Shown: positions 1-9,100 of the stretch, piece after piece
Layout of the letters: each line of letters starts with the position of its first letter
How positions within the stretch are numbered: the first letter of the stretch is position 1
NCBI RefSeq assembly: GCF_000373925.1
Contig: NZ_KB892779.1
Coordinates: forward strand, 26,398 to 90,397
DNA length: 64,000 bases
Reading direction: 5' to 3'
Origin: Actinopolymorpha alba DSM 45243
Lineage (GTDB): Bacteria > Actinomycetota > Actinomycetes > Propionibacteriales > Actinopolymorphaceae
Translations under genes and position numbers: made by a program
Notes under the pieces: generated by a model
What the model was told of the DNA's origin: nothing
The model's database searches: none
Seen by the model: only the letters and a program-made list of their open reading frames with translations

Positions 1-357
1 CGTGCATCGGACGGCATCGTTGTTCATCCTGAACAGAGTGGGGAGCGATTCTGTCAACGCCTCGACGCCCCGATGGAAGAGACTGCGGACCCGAGCTGCG
101 CCGGAACGTTCCTCAGTGACGAACTCGAGGCAATCGTTCACATAGACATCCCCGCAACTGGACCGCTTCGCCTGCGTCGCACCGGATGGCCCACGGTCGA
201 CATGCGCCCACTCGGCCCTGAACTCTTCCTCGCCTCCGTGCCGCACTCCACGGGATCCGGCGAGACAGACATTGTTGTGCGCTATTCAGCCGACCGTTCG
301 CAACTTCGCATCGGTGACCCGCAAGCCCGCCGAGTCCGCTTCATCCGACTCAACTAA
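1..357 (+). CDS. Serine hydrolase (beta-lactamase class C-like), C-terminal part
   Basis: The frame is open from the first base of the window, so this is the end of a gene that starts outside. The 94 residues after the first in-frame Met (73) contain the pattern GTFLSDELEA, then PLRLRR, then PLGPELF, and end in VRFIRLN. That series of short beta-strand motifs matches the C-terminal accessory domain found after the catalytic domain in many actinobacterial class C beta-lactamase-fold hydrolases and D-aminopeptidases (GxYxSxELxA...LRR). The catalytic SxxK and YxN motifs would lie upstream and cannot be seen, so neither substrate nor activity can be judged. Confidence 0.6.
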   Translation, partial: RASDGIVVHPEQSGERFCQRLDAPMEETADPSCAGTFLSDELEAIVHIDIPATGPLRLRRTGWPTVDMRPLGPELFLASVPHSTGSGETDIVVRYSADRSQLRIGDPQARRVRFIRLN

Positions 358-412
358 AATCTGTCGCTCAAATCTGACAGGGGCGAAGTGTCAAAGACTA
401 CAACGCTGAGCG

Positions 413-775
413 ATGCTCTCCGCGAGCTTGTTCGTCGCCCCGTTGTGGGTCTGGCAGCCCGCGCCAGCACTGCTCGCCCCAGTCGCGCTCGGCGCCGGGA
501 TCGGTGTCGCCGTCACCTCCTCGGTGGTCCCCTGCATCCTCGACCAGCTCGTCATGGACCGGATTGCACGCGCCACCTATGCACTCATGGTCGCCCTGCT
601 CCCCGCCACCGCCACCGTCATCGGCATCACGGTGCTACGCCAACTCCCTACCCCAGCCGAAGTAGCTGACGTAGCCCTCATCGTGATCGCGATCGTCGTA
701 CACCACGAACACCAGCAACGTGGACTCTCAGCTCGGGAATCGCACGGATCGGCGACGGTCGGCAACCCCGCATAA
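413..775 (+). pseudogene. EamA/RhtA-type transporter, C-terminal remnant
   Basis: The 120-residue frame begins right after an in-frame stop (407-409) and has no plausible ribosome site. It contains hydrophobic helices and the pattern SSVVPCILDQLVMDRI, then a helix with LLPATATVIGITVL. These match the last three or four helices of RhtA-like EamA exporters (SSVVPYxLE...LMSLEPAVAAL). A full protein has about ten helices and 290 residues, so more than half is missing. Some conserved positions are altered (VPC for VPY, ATYALM for xTFGxLM), which fits decay. It should not transport. Confidence 0.6.
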
Positions 776-811
776 CCGAGATGACCACCATCTCGGCCCA
801 CCGATGTGCAT

Positions 812-1687
812 CTATGTGCGGGTTACGTTTGTCATGGGCGAGTGCGAGCGGTCCGTGCCTTCCGCCGTCGCGGCTTCTGACGAGCCGAGCTCGGCTGGTC
901 CGGTACCGCCAGCAGTCGACTTCTGCTGGACGGGTCCAACCGCCGCCTTGTCGAGGAACCGCAGCAGTTCCACGGGGAATGGGAGAACCAGTGTCGAGTT
1001 CTTCTCCGCGGCAACTTCGACGATCGTTTGGAGTAGGCGTAGCTGCAGTGCGGCCGGCGTATCCGCCATCTGGTTGGCGGCGGACGCGAGCTTCTTCGAT
1101 GCCTGGAACTCTCCGTCTGCTGTGATGATCCGAGACCGACGTTCACGTTCGGCTTCAGCCTGGCGTGACATCGACCGCTTCATCGTCTCTGGCAGGGCGA
1201 CATCCTTGATCTCGACCCTGTCGATCGAGACGCCCCAGCCGACCGCCGGGCTGTCGATCATGAGCGCGAGCCCTTCGTTGAGCCGCTCTCGGTTGCAGAG
1301 CAGGTCGTCCATTTCGCTCTTGCCGATGATGGAGCGCAGCGACGTCTGTGCGACCTGCGACACCGCGAACTCGTAGTCCTGCACATTGACAGTGGCACAC
1401 ACCGGATCGACGACCCGGAAATACACCACGGCGTCTACGCGCACGGTCACATTGTCGCGGGTTATCCCCTCCTGAGCGGGTACCGGCATCGTGACGACCT
1501 GTACGTTGACCTTCCGCAGGTGGTCCACAACCGGCACGATCATGGTGAAACCGGGCAGCCGGGGCGTTTGTTGGACCCGGCCAAGGCGGAAGACAACTCC
1601 CCGCTCGATCTGCCGTACCACCCGTGCACTCGCCGCGAAGGCGACTCCGGCAAACCCTATGACGCTGAGCACAATGCCGAGAACCAT
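812..1687 (-). CDS. SPFH (stomatin/prohibitin) family membrane protein
   Basis: 291 residues from the ATG at 1687, which has a GGAGGT ribosome site four bases upstream; the longer open frame has no such site. An N-terminal hydrophobic helix (MVLGIVLSVIGFAGVAFAAS) is followed by the stomatin signature: ERGVVFRLGRV, then PGFTMIVPVVD, TRDNVTVRVDAVVYFRV, and RSIIGKSEMDDLL. A charged coiled-coil stretch follows (RQAEAERERRSRIITADGEFQASKKL). Length and order match bacterial slipins, which form oligomeric scaffolds on the inner face of the membrane. They often pair with an NfeD protein, which is not seen here. The C-terminal 50 residues are low-complexity. It seems to be a single-gene unit; function beyond the family is not inferable. 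Confidence 0.88.
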   Translation of the reverse strand: MVLGIVLSVIGFAGVAFAASARVVRQIERGVVFRLGRVQQTPRLPGFTMIVPVVDHLRKVNVQVVTMPVPAQEGITRDNVTVRVDAVVYFRVVDPVCATVNVQDYEFAVSQVAQTSLRSIIGKSEMDDLLCNRERLNEGLALMIDSPAVGWGVSIDRVEIKDVALPETMKRSMSRQAEAERERRSRIITADGEFQASKKLASAANQMADTPAALQLRLLQTIVEVAAEKNSTLVLPFPVELLRFLDKAAVGPVQQKSTAGGTGPAELGSSEAATAEGTDRSHSPMTNVTRT

Positions 1688-1781
1688 GCTGACCTCCAAT
1701 GTCAGCAGCAGCCTCCACCACTGATCGTATGCCTCTCGTGGGCCTCGGCCTCGCGACGAACCCACGTTCGGCCCCGAAGCG

Positions 1782-1931
1782 ATGGAACAGCACCGAATCC
1801 GCCGGTTGCCAGTGATCGAGAACCAGCGCCTCATCAGTACGATCGGCGAAGCAACCGCGGCGAGACGTGCCCGAGCCGTACGGCAGATTGCAGACGATCT
1901 ACTGACTGTTCCGCCATCGACAGCGGGATAA
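1782..1931 (+). pseudogene. CBS-domain protein remnant
   Basis: A 49-codon frame, MEQHRIRRLPVIENQRLIST..., matches the beta-alpha-beta core of a CBS domain (M..HRIRRLPVVD...LVGIIS). A whole CBS pair is about 120 residues, so this is a scrap. It lies divergent from the SPFH gene. CBS, SPFH and hemerythrin genes are often found near each other in stress loci of actinobacteria, so it may be the last trace of such a neighbour (inference). Confidence 0.5.
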
Positions 1932-2500
1932 CACCCGGGCTCGCATCGTGACAGATCTGCAGGCACGAGCTGACGCCGATGGCCTGATCACCTGGGATGT
2001 CTCGGGCGATTCAACCGTGACCCGCGCGAACCAGCACGCCGCTGGTGCACGCAAGAGGACAGAAAGAACCGCCCGGCGGGTGCCCTGCGAGCCAGACGAC
2101 CATGAGCTCGGGCGGTCGCGCGGCAGGCTGACCACCAAGCCGCATCTGACCGTCGAGCAGGACCAGAAACCGCTGTCGCTGGTGGTCCTCGCCAGGCAAA
2201 AAGGCGATTCGCCGCGGTTTCGGCCGGTCCTGGAGGGTATCCGGGCACCCCCGACGGTGGCCGTCCGCGGAGCCGCCCGATCGGGTGCGGGCCGATAACC
2301 CCACGGCCCCTTGACGTCGTCAACCGAGCGTTGCGGAAGGCACTGCGGCTGGATGGGACGGTCAAGCCACGCTTAGCAGATAGGCAGTTTGTTGAGGACC
2401 GCCACGCTGAGCCCATCGGAGCGGGTCGGGTTGGTCTCCCGACGTGTGGGTAGGAGGCAATGATGCGCGAGAGCGTCACGGCCTCTTCGAAGGAGGAACA
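1932..2500. other. Non-coding or decayed stretch
   Basis: No frame here has a ribosome site together with family-like sequence. Several overlapping open frames on both strands exist only because of the high GC content. The last 10 bases carry the ribosome site of the hemerythrin gene. Confidence 0.4.
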
Positions 2501-3088
2501 GTGAATAAGCCGCAGCGCGACATGATTGATGTCCTCGTCGCGGATCACCGCGAGCTCAGGCAACTGTTCACCCAGGTGGAGCGGGACAAGGGGCAACCCG
2601 CGAAACGGCGCCGTCAGCTCGCCGACGTGGTCATCGCCGAACTGGTACGACACGAGGCCGCCGAGGGGCGGTATCTATACCCGACCGCGCGCCGGGTAAT
2701 CCCTAACGGTGACACCCTCGCCGACCAAGAGCTCTCCGAGCACGCCGAAGCCGAGAAGACGATGAAACAGCTCCAAAGGGCTAAACCGTCAACGCCAGAG
2801 TTCGAACGGCTCCTCGACTCCTTGATGCAACGGACCCGCGAGCATCTGCGACAAGAGGAGAGCGAGGTATTTCCGAAACTGCGTGAAGCCTGCTCCAAAG
2901 AGGAGTTGCGTGAACTGGGCCGCAAGGTCGAAGTGGCCAAGGCTGCCGCGCCCACGAGGCCTCATCCACACGCTCCGGACAAACCTCCGCTGAACAAGCT
3001 GCTCGGTCCGGGCACCGGCATTGTCGACAAGGTACGGGACCTCCTCACCCGGCGGCCGACCTCACGGAACGACCTGAAGGGCAAGTGA
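2501..3088 (+). CDS. Hemerythrin-domain (HHE) protein
   Basis: 195 residues from GTG 2501, chosen because AGGAGG lies at 2491-2496; a longer frame from 2444 lacks a site. The first 135 residues are a four-helix HHE cation-binding bundle. Visible candidate ligands are H16 (ADHREL), H51 and E55 (RHEAAEGRYLYP), H81 (EHAEAEK), H115 and E119 (EHLRQEESEVFP). Such proteins bind a di-iron centre and are linked to oxygen, NO or redox sensing or repair. After the bundle comes a Pro/Lys-rich tail of about 50 residues ending in a basic cluster. It appears monocistronic. Substrate and physiological role are not evident. Confidence 0.88.
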   Translation: MNKPQRDMIDVLVADHRELRQLFTQVERDKGQPAKRRRQLADVVIAELVRHEAAEGRYLYPTARRVIPNGDTLADQELSEHAEAEKTMKQLQRAKPSTPEFERLLDSLMQRTREHLRQEESEVFPKLREACSKEELRELGRKVEVAKAAAPTRPHPHAPDKPPLNKLLGPGTGIVDKVRDLLTRRPTSRNDLKGK

Positions 3089-3225
3089 CCCGCAGAACGC
3101 CACTATGGTTGTCCGAGTAGGCGCAGCGGTCATCGAGCGCGCCGGCCAACGACGACTGCGCAGGCTCTTCGACGCTCGGCTCCAACACTTGTGAACGAGC
3201 GAACGGATAGCATGTCGCCCCGGGT
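3089..3225. other. Intergenic, nothing recognised
   Basis: Short gap between the hemerythrin gene and the SDR remnant. I see no gene, tRNA or clear hairpin terminator in it. Confidence 0.4.
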
Positions 3226-3430
3226 TCAGCCCCGTGGAGAGGATGACGGGACGGTGTAAACTCCGTCGACCGCGAAGGCACTGCCCACCGCGGGGCTCGC
3301 ACGTTCGGAGGAGAGGAACAAGATGGCCTCGGCGATCTCCTCGGCTCGCTGTACGGCCAGGAGGATGCGCATCGGCCGTTTGCCGCGTCAGCTCGGGACC
3401 GAGCCGCGCAAATTCCTCAAGCACACCGGT
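3226..3430 (-). pseudogene. Short-chain dehydrogenase (SDR), C-terminal remnant
   Basis: Reading the minus strand, one frame gives RAEEIAEAILFLSSERASP followed by a variant of the usual GSxxxVDGGYT end, here GSAFAVDGVYTVP, then a stop. This is the last 45 or so residues of a classical SDR (AEEIAxxxxFLASxxAsxxTG). A preceding EEFARLGPEL stretch lies in another frame, so the fragment is also frameshifted. Catalytic YxxxK and the Rossmann motif are absent. Confidence 0.6.
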
Positions 3431-3769
3431 CTTGATACCGTCTGGGCAGGCAAACTCCGCGCTCGGTTATCCCCTGGGTCATCTTGCACGCGCGTGTAGG
3501 CCACATCGTACGATTGACAGGAATTACTTCAGACCGTAACGCGGAAGCCGATGTGCCCGGCTGTGGAGTCTGCGGTCGCCACCCCTTTCCCAACGGGATC
3601 GGGGCGGGATCATGGGGTGCTCTGTGGTGCACACCTTCAGCGTAGGCCGCGCTCGCTGACCGGGCGCTGACCTGCGAAAGCGCGCCCGAATAGGTTACGG
3701 CTCGTTGCGGTGCTTACCGCCGTGACGCCTTTCGGCGCCCAGGTAGTTTGCTCGCAAGCCACATCGCGG
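3431..3769. other. Decayed stretch, no gene seen
   Basis: No convincing coding sequence. It contains one copy of the nine-base motif CTGACCTGC at 3667-3675 that recurs beside several other recombination junctions in the window. Confidence 0.35.
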
Positions 3770-4060
3770 AGGTCCCTTCACAGACCTCGAGGCCCTAAGA
3801 GCCGCACACCGGGTCGGTGCGATGGACGTCCTCGACCCCGACGGCGAGGTTGTCGGGCAGGCGCCGACACCGATCGCGGTCGTCTCCGACAACGGGCCGT
3901 GCTTCCGCGGGTCGGTGTTCGCCGACGCGTTCACGGCGAGGACCCGCTGCTGCGGCAGGTGCGGACCCGGGTGAAGACCCCCAGACCAACGGCGTGGTCG
4001 AACGGTTCTTCGGGCAAGTACAGCCAGGATCGGCAACAGGGACCCTGCCGGCGCGCTGAC
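3770..4060 (+). pseudogene. IS3-type transposase (rve integrase core) remnant
   Basis: One frame reads VVSDNGPCFRGSVFADAF and a second, after a frameshift, reads QTNGVVERFFG. These are the SDNG(P) and the NGxxERF(F) motifs of the DDE integrase core of IS3-family transposases (the second catalytic Asp and the region of the catalytic Glu). The N-terminal half and the rest of the C-terminus are missing. Not functional. Confidence 0.7.
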
Positions 4061-4285
4061 AGCCGAAGCGGTGTCCTCAAGGCTCGGAGGAGCTTCGTTG
4101 GCTCCGTCTCTCTGACAGGAAGATCGGGGACTGACCAGGTGCTGCGACTCGACTCCGGCCGAGCGTATTCCGTGCAACCACCCATCTCAAGCCGCAAGTC
4201 ACTGCACACAGCTGGACTCCTAGACGATCACGGCCGGGGCCGAGATGGACGGTCACAACCGGCTCTGACCTGCGAAAGCGCTGGT

Positions 4286-4347
4286 GAGCGGGGGCGAGGG
4301 ATTCGAACCCTTGACCGAGAGGGGTCCCTCGGTAGCGGTTTTCAAGA
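4286..4347 (-). other. tRNA-Ser 3' half (att-like fragment)
   Basis: On the minus strand the sequence runs from an anticodon loop of the form TTGAAAA (TGA anticodon, serine) through a long variable arm with pairing CCGAGGG/CCCTCTCGG, then a T-arm GGGTTCGAATCCC and a C-rich acceptor strand. The 5' half of a tRNA is absent on either side. Fragments cut at the anticodon loop are what tyrosine integrases leave when an element has integrated into a tRNA gene. The nine-base motif CTGACCTGC sits on both sides (4265-4273 and 4366-4374). Confidence 0.65.
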
Positions 4348-4684
4348 TCGGTAAGGACTGTGGGTCTGACCTGCGGTTTCATCCGGGAGCCGGGCGCCGG
4401 CCGAGCGCATTCCCCGCGAGTGCTGGCCTGCCCCAGCTGATGAGAAGCAGGCCTGACTCTCGCCGTGGTCTCTACCCCATTTCCTTCACGCAAGGCTCTG
4501 TAGATTCCCTGTCTCATGGATGCCGGCCCGGGGCCATGAACTGCGGTCCGGCGGGCGAGGAGTGGCGTCCATCAGAGTGGTGTACGGCAGGCGCTCGTTG
4601 ATGGGCGTGTCGTAGACGCGTAAGGGCGGTCATCGCGTGATCCTTCGAACTGAGTTCCCGCTCAAGTCCAAGGAGACCTACGCG
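4348..4684. other. Decayed stretch flanking the tRNA-Ser fragment
   Basis: No supported gene. It holds a GGCCGAGCGCATTCC motif shortly after CTGACCTGC; the same pair of motifs recurs near 13921-13970, which suggests related element ends. Confidence 0.35.
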
Positions 4685-4887
4685 ATGACCGCGAACCCTA
4701 GTATCGACCCTGCCCGGTTCCTCCACGAACAGCGGTTGGACGCGGTTCGGGTAGTGCTGGGGGGTGCGTCGGTGACCGAGGTGGCGGCCCAGGTCAGGGT
4801 CTCTCCCGACAGTCGGTGCACGCATGGGTGGGCCGGTATTTGATCGAGGGGTTCCTTACAAGGCTCGGAGGATCTTCACTCCACTGA
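4685..4887 (+). pseudogene. IS481-type transposase, N-terminal remnant
   Basis: The ATG at 4685 has an AAGGAG site. The product begins MTANPSIDPARFLHEQ and continues with LDAVRVVLGGASVTEVAAQV, a helix-turn-helix of the kind that opens IS481 transposases. After about 40 residues the frame is lost; the continuation (SRQSVHAWVGRYLIEGF) lies in another frame and ends at 4887. The DDE domain (about 250 residues) is gone. Confidence 0.55.
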
Positions 4888-5110
4888 TGGCGGGGGACCG
4901 GTCGGCACGCGCATCGCGCGCCCGAGCTGGCTTGACCCGGGCTGTGCCACGTCAGGCATCCGGTGTCCTGTTGACCTGGCATCGCAGGCCCAAGGGGAGT
5001 CCTCCTGTCACAGGGCCCTCGGCTTCGCGAAGGGTGTTGCGAACCCCAACTGTCAGAACTAAAGTTTGATCAATCGTTTGATAACCCCAATGTCGTGGGG
5101 GATATCCTTG

Positions 5111-6060
5111 AGCGAGCCATCCGACCCGCCCATCGACGCGGTTCCTGTCCTTGACTTCAGCCACATCCTCGAGACCATCCGGCGCACCGAGGTGAATGTC
5201 GAGAACTTCCGACCGGGGGTGATGGCGCGCATCGGGCTCGGCTACGGCTCGGCGCCCAAGACTAACCTCCGTATCGTCTATGTGAGCGCGACGGGCTACG
5301 GCACCGAAGGGCCGTGGCGTGACCGGCCAGGCGAAGACCTGCCGGCGCAGGCCGTCTCGCGTTTGCCTTGGCTCAACGGCTCGCGTGGCGACGGGCCCGT
5401 GCCGGTTGGACTGTCGATCACGGCCACCCCATGAGCTGCCACATCGCCCAGGGCGTGACCGCGCTGCTCGTCAGTCGATTCCGCACAGGCGAGGCCAACC
5501 TTGCGGAGGCAGGCCCGTTGGAGGCGATGCTCGACCTGCAGTTCGGACTGCTGAGCAGGCGGCTGAATGACCCTCGATCAGGGTCGAACGGCACGGGCTC
5601 ACTCAGCGCACGCCATCCCGGCCGCGCCGTATGGCACCCACCCCACATCCGACGGCTACCTCCCCATCGCGATGAACCCGTCGACCGGATTGCCGACCTG
5701 CTGGGGATCTGGGAACTGTCCCGGTTCACAGATCCTGACTCGTTGTGGACGCAGCGGGATGACATCGACCGCATCCTTGCAGGCCATCTCGCCTCGCAGT
5801 CACGCGCTCATTTGCCCCGGACCCTCGACGCGGCAGACATTTGGTCCGCATCGGTCCTGGATCTCGAAGAGCTGCAGAGCCACAAGGGGTTCGCTGCCAT
5901 TGACACGTTACAGACGATCCGTCGCGTCAAGGAACCCCGTGCACGTGAGGTGCGCACCTTGCAGGAGCCGGTGCAGCTGGATGACGCGCTGCTGTGGGCG
6001 ACGGGTGCCGCACCCCGGCTCGGCGAGCTCACACGCTGCTACGCGCCGATTTCGACCGAG
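5111..6060 (+). pseudogene. CaiB/BaiF family III CoA-transferase, frameshifted remnant
   Basis: Three frames together give most of a family III CoA-transferase (formyl-CoA transferase or CaiB type). First frame: VENFRPGVMARIGLGYG, RIVYVSATGYGTEGPW, and WLNGSRGDGPVPVGLSI. Second frame: CHIAQGVTALLVSRFRTG, LEAMLDLQFGLLS, then DPDSLWTQRDDIDRIL and VLDLEELQSHKGFAAID. The N-terminal portion with the catalytic-Asp region is mostly deleted (DFSHIL joins directly to the VENFRPG block). At least two frameshifts and a deletion make it non-functional. It ends just before the ribosome site of the giant gene. Confidence 0.75.
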
Positions 6061-6122
6061 CCCCGACGCTGGAGGACACGGGCGCCACGCTTCGTTCCGA
6101 TCACATCCAGGAGGCGTCCTCA

Positions 6123-9100
6123 ATGAGACTAGGTGAGAAGAAGGCAGTCGTGTCCTTGCTCGTCATCTGTGTGCTGGCCGCCGTGTACGTGCCTGCCAGC
6201 GCATTCGCAGATCGCGCCACGAGCGGGCTCCCGGATAACCTGATCGCGCACTGGACCATGGATGAACTGGACGGCGGCAAGGTCCACGACGTCCAGGCCG
6301 ATGCCTGGGACGCCGTGCATGGGGGCGCCCTTGCCGACGGGAGGTTCGGCAGCGCCATCCAATTCACGCCGTCGTCACAGACCACGATAGACGTCGGCAG
6401 GTCGCTCACCCCGGACAAGGTCGCCGACGAATTGACGGTCGGGATGTGGGTGTATCCCACTGACCTGCAGAACAACGGACACCTACTTTCAACGTCTCCC
6501 AATGATCTGTGGCCCGGTTCTCTGCTGTTCTACGTCACCGGGGACGGAAAGCTGGGCGCCAACATCTTCGAGCAGTACTACACGTTCCCCGAACCAACCT
6601 TGGATTCCGACTCCTACCATGACGGCTATTCGGGGATCATTTCCAATGGAAGCGTCGTCAGCGGCAACACGTGGCAGCATGTCACGCTCACCTATAAATA
6701 CAGCAGTGCCGCCAATACCGGTAGGCTCGCGCTCTACGTCGACGGTAACAAGGTCGCGGGCGGAACCTACACGGTTTCACCGCAACGGCTGGCCTTCCTG
6801 GATTCCCTGGTATTTGGGCTCCGGCGGGACAACAGCGCCCGGTTCGCCGGACGGATGGATGACATCCAGATCTATGACCGGACCCTGTCCGCCGACGAGA
6901 TCGGCACGGTCTACGGATACCAGCCCGATCCCGGCGCGCCCCAACCTCCGCAGGCCCGCAGCCCGCGCATCATCGGCACGGCGGCCGGAGGCGAGACCCT
7001 CACGGGTGAATACAGCTATTACTCGAACGTGAATTCGGCCGAGACCGGCACCGAACTCCAGTGGTACCGGGCAGACACCGGCGACGGCAGCGGACGGTCG
7101 GAGCGTCCCGGAGCCACGGGCAGCACCTACGTCGTCACACCGGAGGATGTCGGCAAGTACCTGCTCTTCGGCGTCACGCCGAAGGATGCCGATGGCCGCG
7201 TCGGCGAACAGGCCATGGCGGCTGTCTACGTACGGGCGCCGGGTGCGGTGTCGGACACGCCGCTGGACGGTGTTGCTGCGCGATGGGCGATGGAGCAGCG
7301 GATCTCCGGCAAGGTCATGGATCTGGTCAGCGGTGAATACGACACCGCGTCGGCGTCGCTCGCCCCGGGAAACGACGGGTACGGAAATGCCCTGAGCCTG
7401 GATGGCTCCGGCTATCTGCAGGCCGAGCGAAAGGCTGTCAACGGCCCGGCCGACAACCAGAAGATCACCGTCGGCATGTGGATCAGACCTGACGCCGCGG
7501 CCGGAAAGGTCATGGAGACGTCGCCGGGATATCCCGAGGACGGGGCATTCGAGCTCGACCTGAATGCCGACGGCAGCCTGAGTGCCAGGCTTCTCTACTG
7601 GTCCGGCTATGCCGGCACCGGCCAGCGCAACGTCGTCTACGACAGCGGTTTCTGCATCGTGTCAACCGCCGCGGGAGCGATCCGCCCCGGCGAGTGGTCG
7701 CACGTCGCGATCACCTACGAGCCGTCCAACCTGGGCGGCGGCTCCGGGAAGTTCACCATCTACGTGGACGGCGGGATCGCCGCCGATGCCACCCAGAGCA
7801 ACTGGACCGGGCCGATCAACATGGGCGGAGTGAAGTTCGGCGGTGGCTTCACCGGCCTGATGGACGAGATCCAGCTCTACGATCGCGTCCTGGCCCAGAA
7901 CGAGATCGGCAACCTGATGCTCGTCGGCGTGGCTCCGGAGATCAAGGCCGAGCCGCCGCAGGCACGGGCCGTCAAGATCACCGGAAACCCCAAGGCCGGC
8001 AACACCGTCACGGGTGCGTACTCCTACTACAGCAACCTGCTGATCGACGAAAGCGGCTCGGAGTACCAGTGGTACTCCGCGCCCTCGGCCGACCCGGCCG
8101 GCAAGGACGCCATCAGCGGGGCGACGGACTCGACATACCTCGTCCGCGACGAGGACGCAGGGAAATACCTCTTCTTCGGCGTCACGCCGAAGGACAAGGA
8201 CGGCCGCACCGGCGATGCCGCGCTTAGCGACAGCGTGCTGGCCAAGGACGCCGCGCTCAAGGAACTCCCGGCAGATCCGGCCGCCAGATGGACCATGGAG
8301 GAACTGGTCAATGGCAACGCCACGAAGGATGTGGTGAGCAACAGCCTCGACAGGGCGTACGGGGCCCTCGCCGAGAGCCGTACCGGGCTGGGCAAGGCCC
8401 TCCGCCTGAACGGCAGCACCAGCAACTACCTCGATGTCACCAGGAGCGCCACCAGCACTCCCACCCCGGAGCAGGCGACGGTCGCCATGTGGCTCAGGCC
8501 GGACGAGCTGCTCAACAGCAGCCTGGTCGACAGCACCGTCAACATGCGCAGTGACGGCAGCGGGTGGCCGGTCGACAACACCATGAAGCTCCAGGCGAAC
8601 ATGGACGGAAGCCTGACCGCGAGCCTGCTCAACTGGAGCGGCGGCCCGCGGAGCCCGGAGGACGACATCACCTTCGACGGCGCCTTCGCCAAGCTGACCA
8701 CCGCTCCGGGCGTGCTGAAGAAGGGCGAATGGAACCATCTGGCCTTCACCTACATCGCGGGCAGCAGCAACAACCCGAAGGCCGGCGAGTTCTCCATCTA
8801 CCTGAACGGATCACTGGTCAAGAGCGCCCGCTTCAACCAGAGCCACCAGGCGACGAACCTCACGCTGCTGCGGTTCGGCAGCGGGTTCGCCGGACGCATG
8901 GACGAAGTGATCGTCTACGAACGCGCCCTGGGCGCCGACGACATCCGCGAGATCTACGACTACGTGCCCAGCGATGTGGTCGCCCTGCCGCGAGCCTCGG
9001 ACGTGGCTCTTACGGTGTCGGCAGACAAGACCACGCTGACGGGCACCTACGCATACTCCGACGAACGCGACGCCGCCGAAGGCGCCTCGCAGTACAAGTG

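Noticed and set aside
1988-2653. Minus-strand frame of 221 codons overlapping the hemerythrin start
   Set aside because: No ribosome site or motif, Arg/Pro-rich, and in conflict with the well-supported hemerythrin gene.
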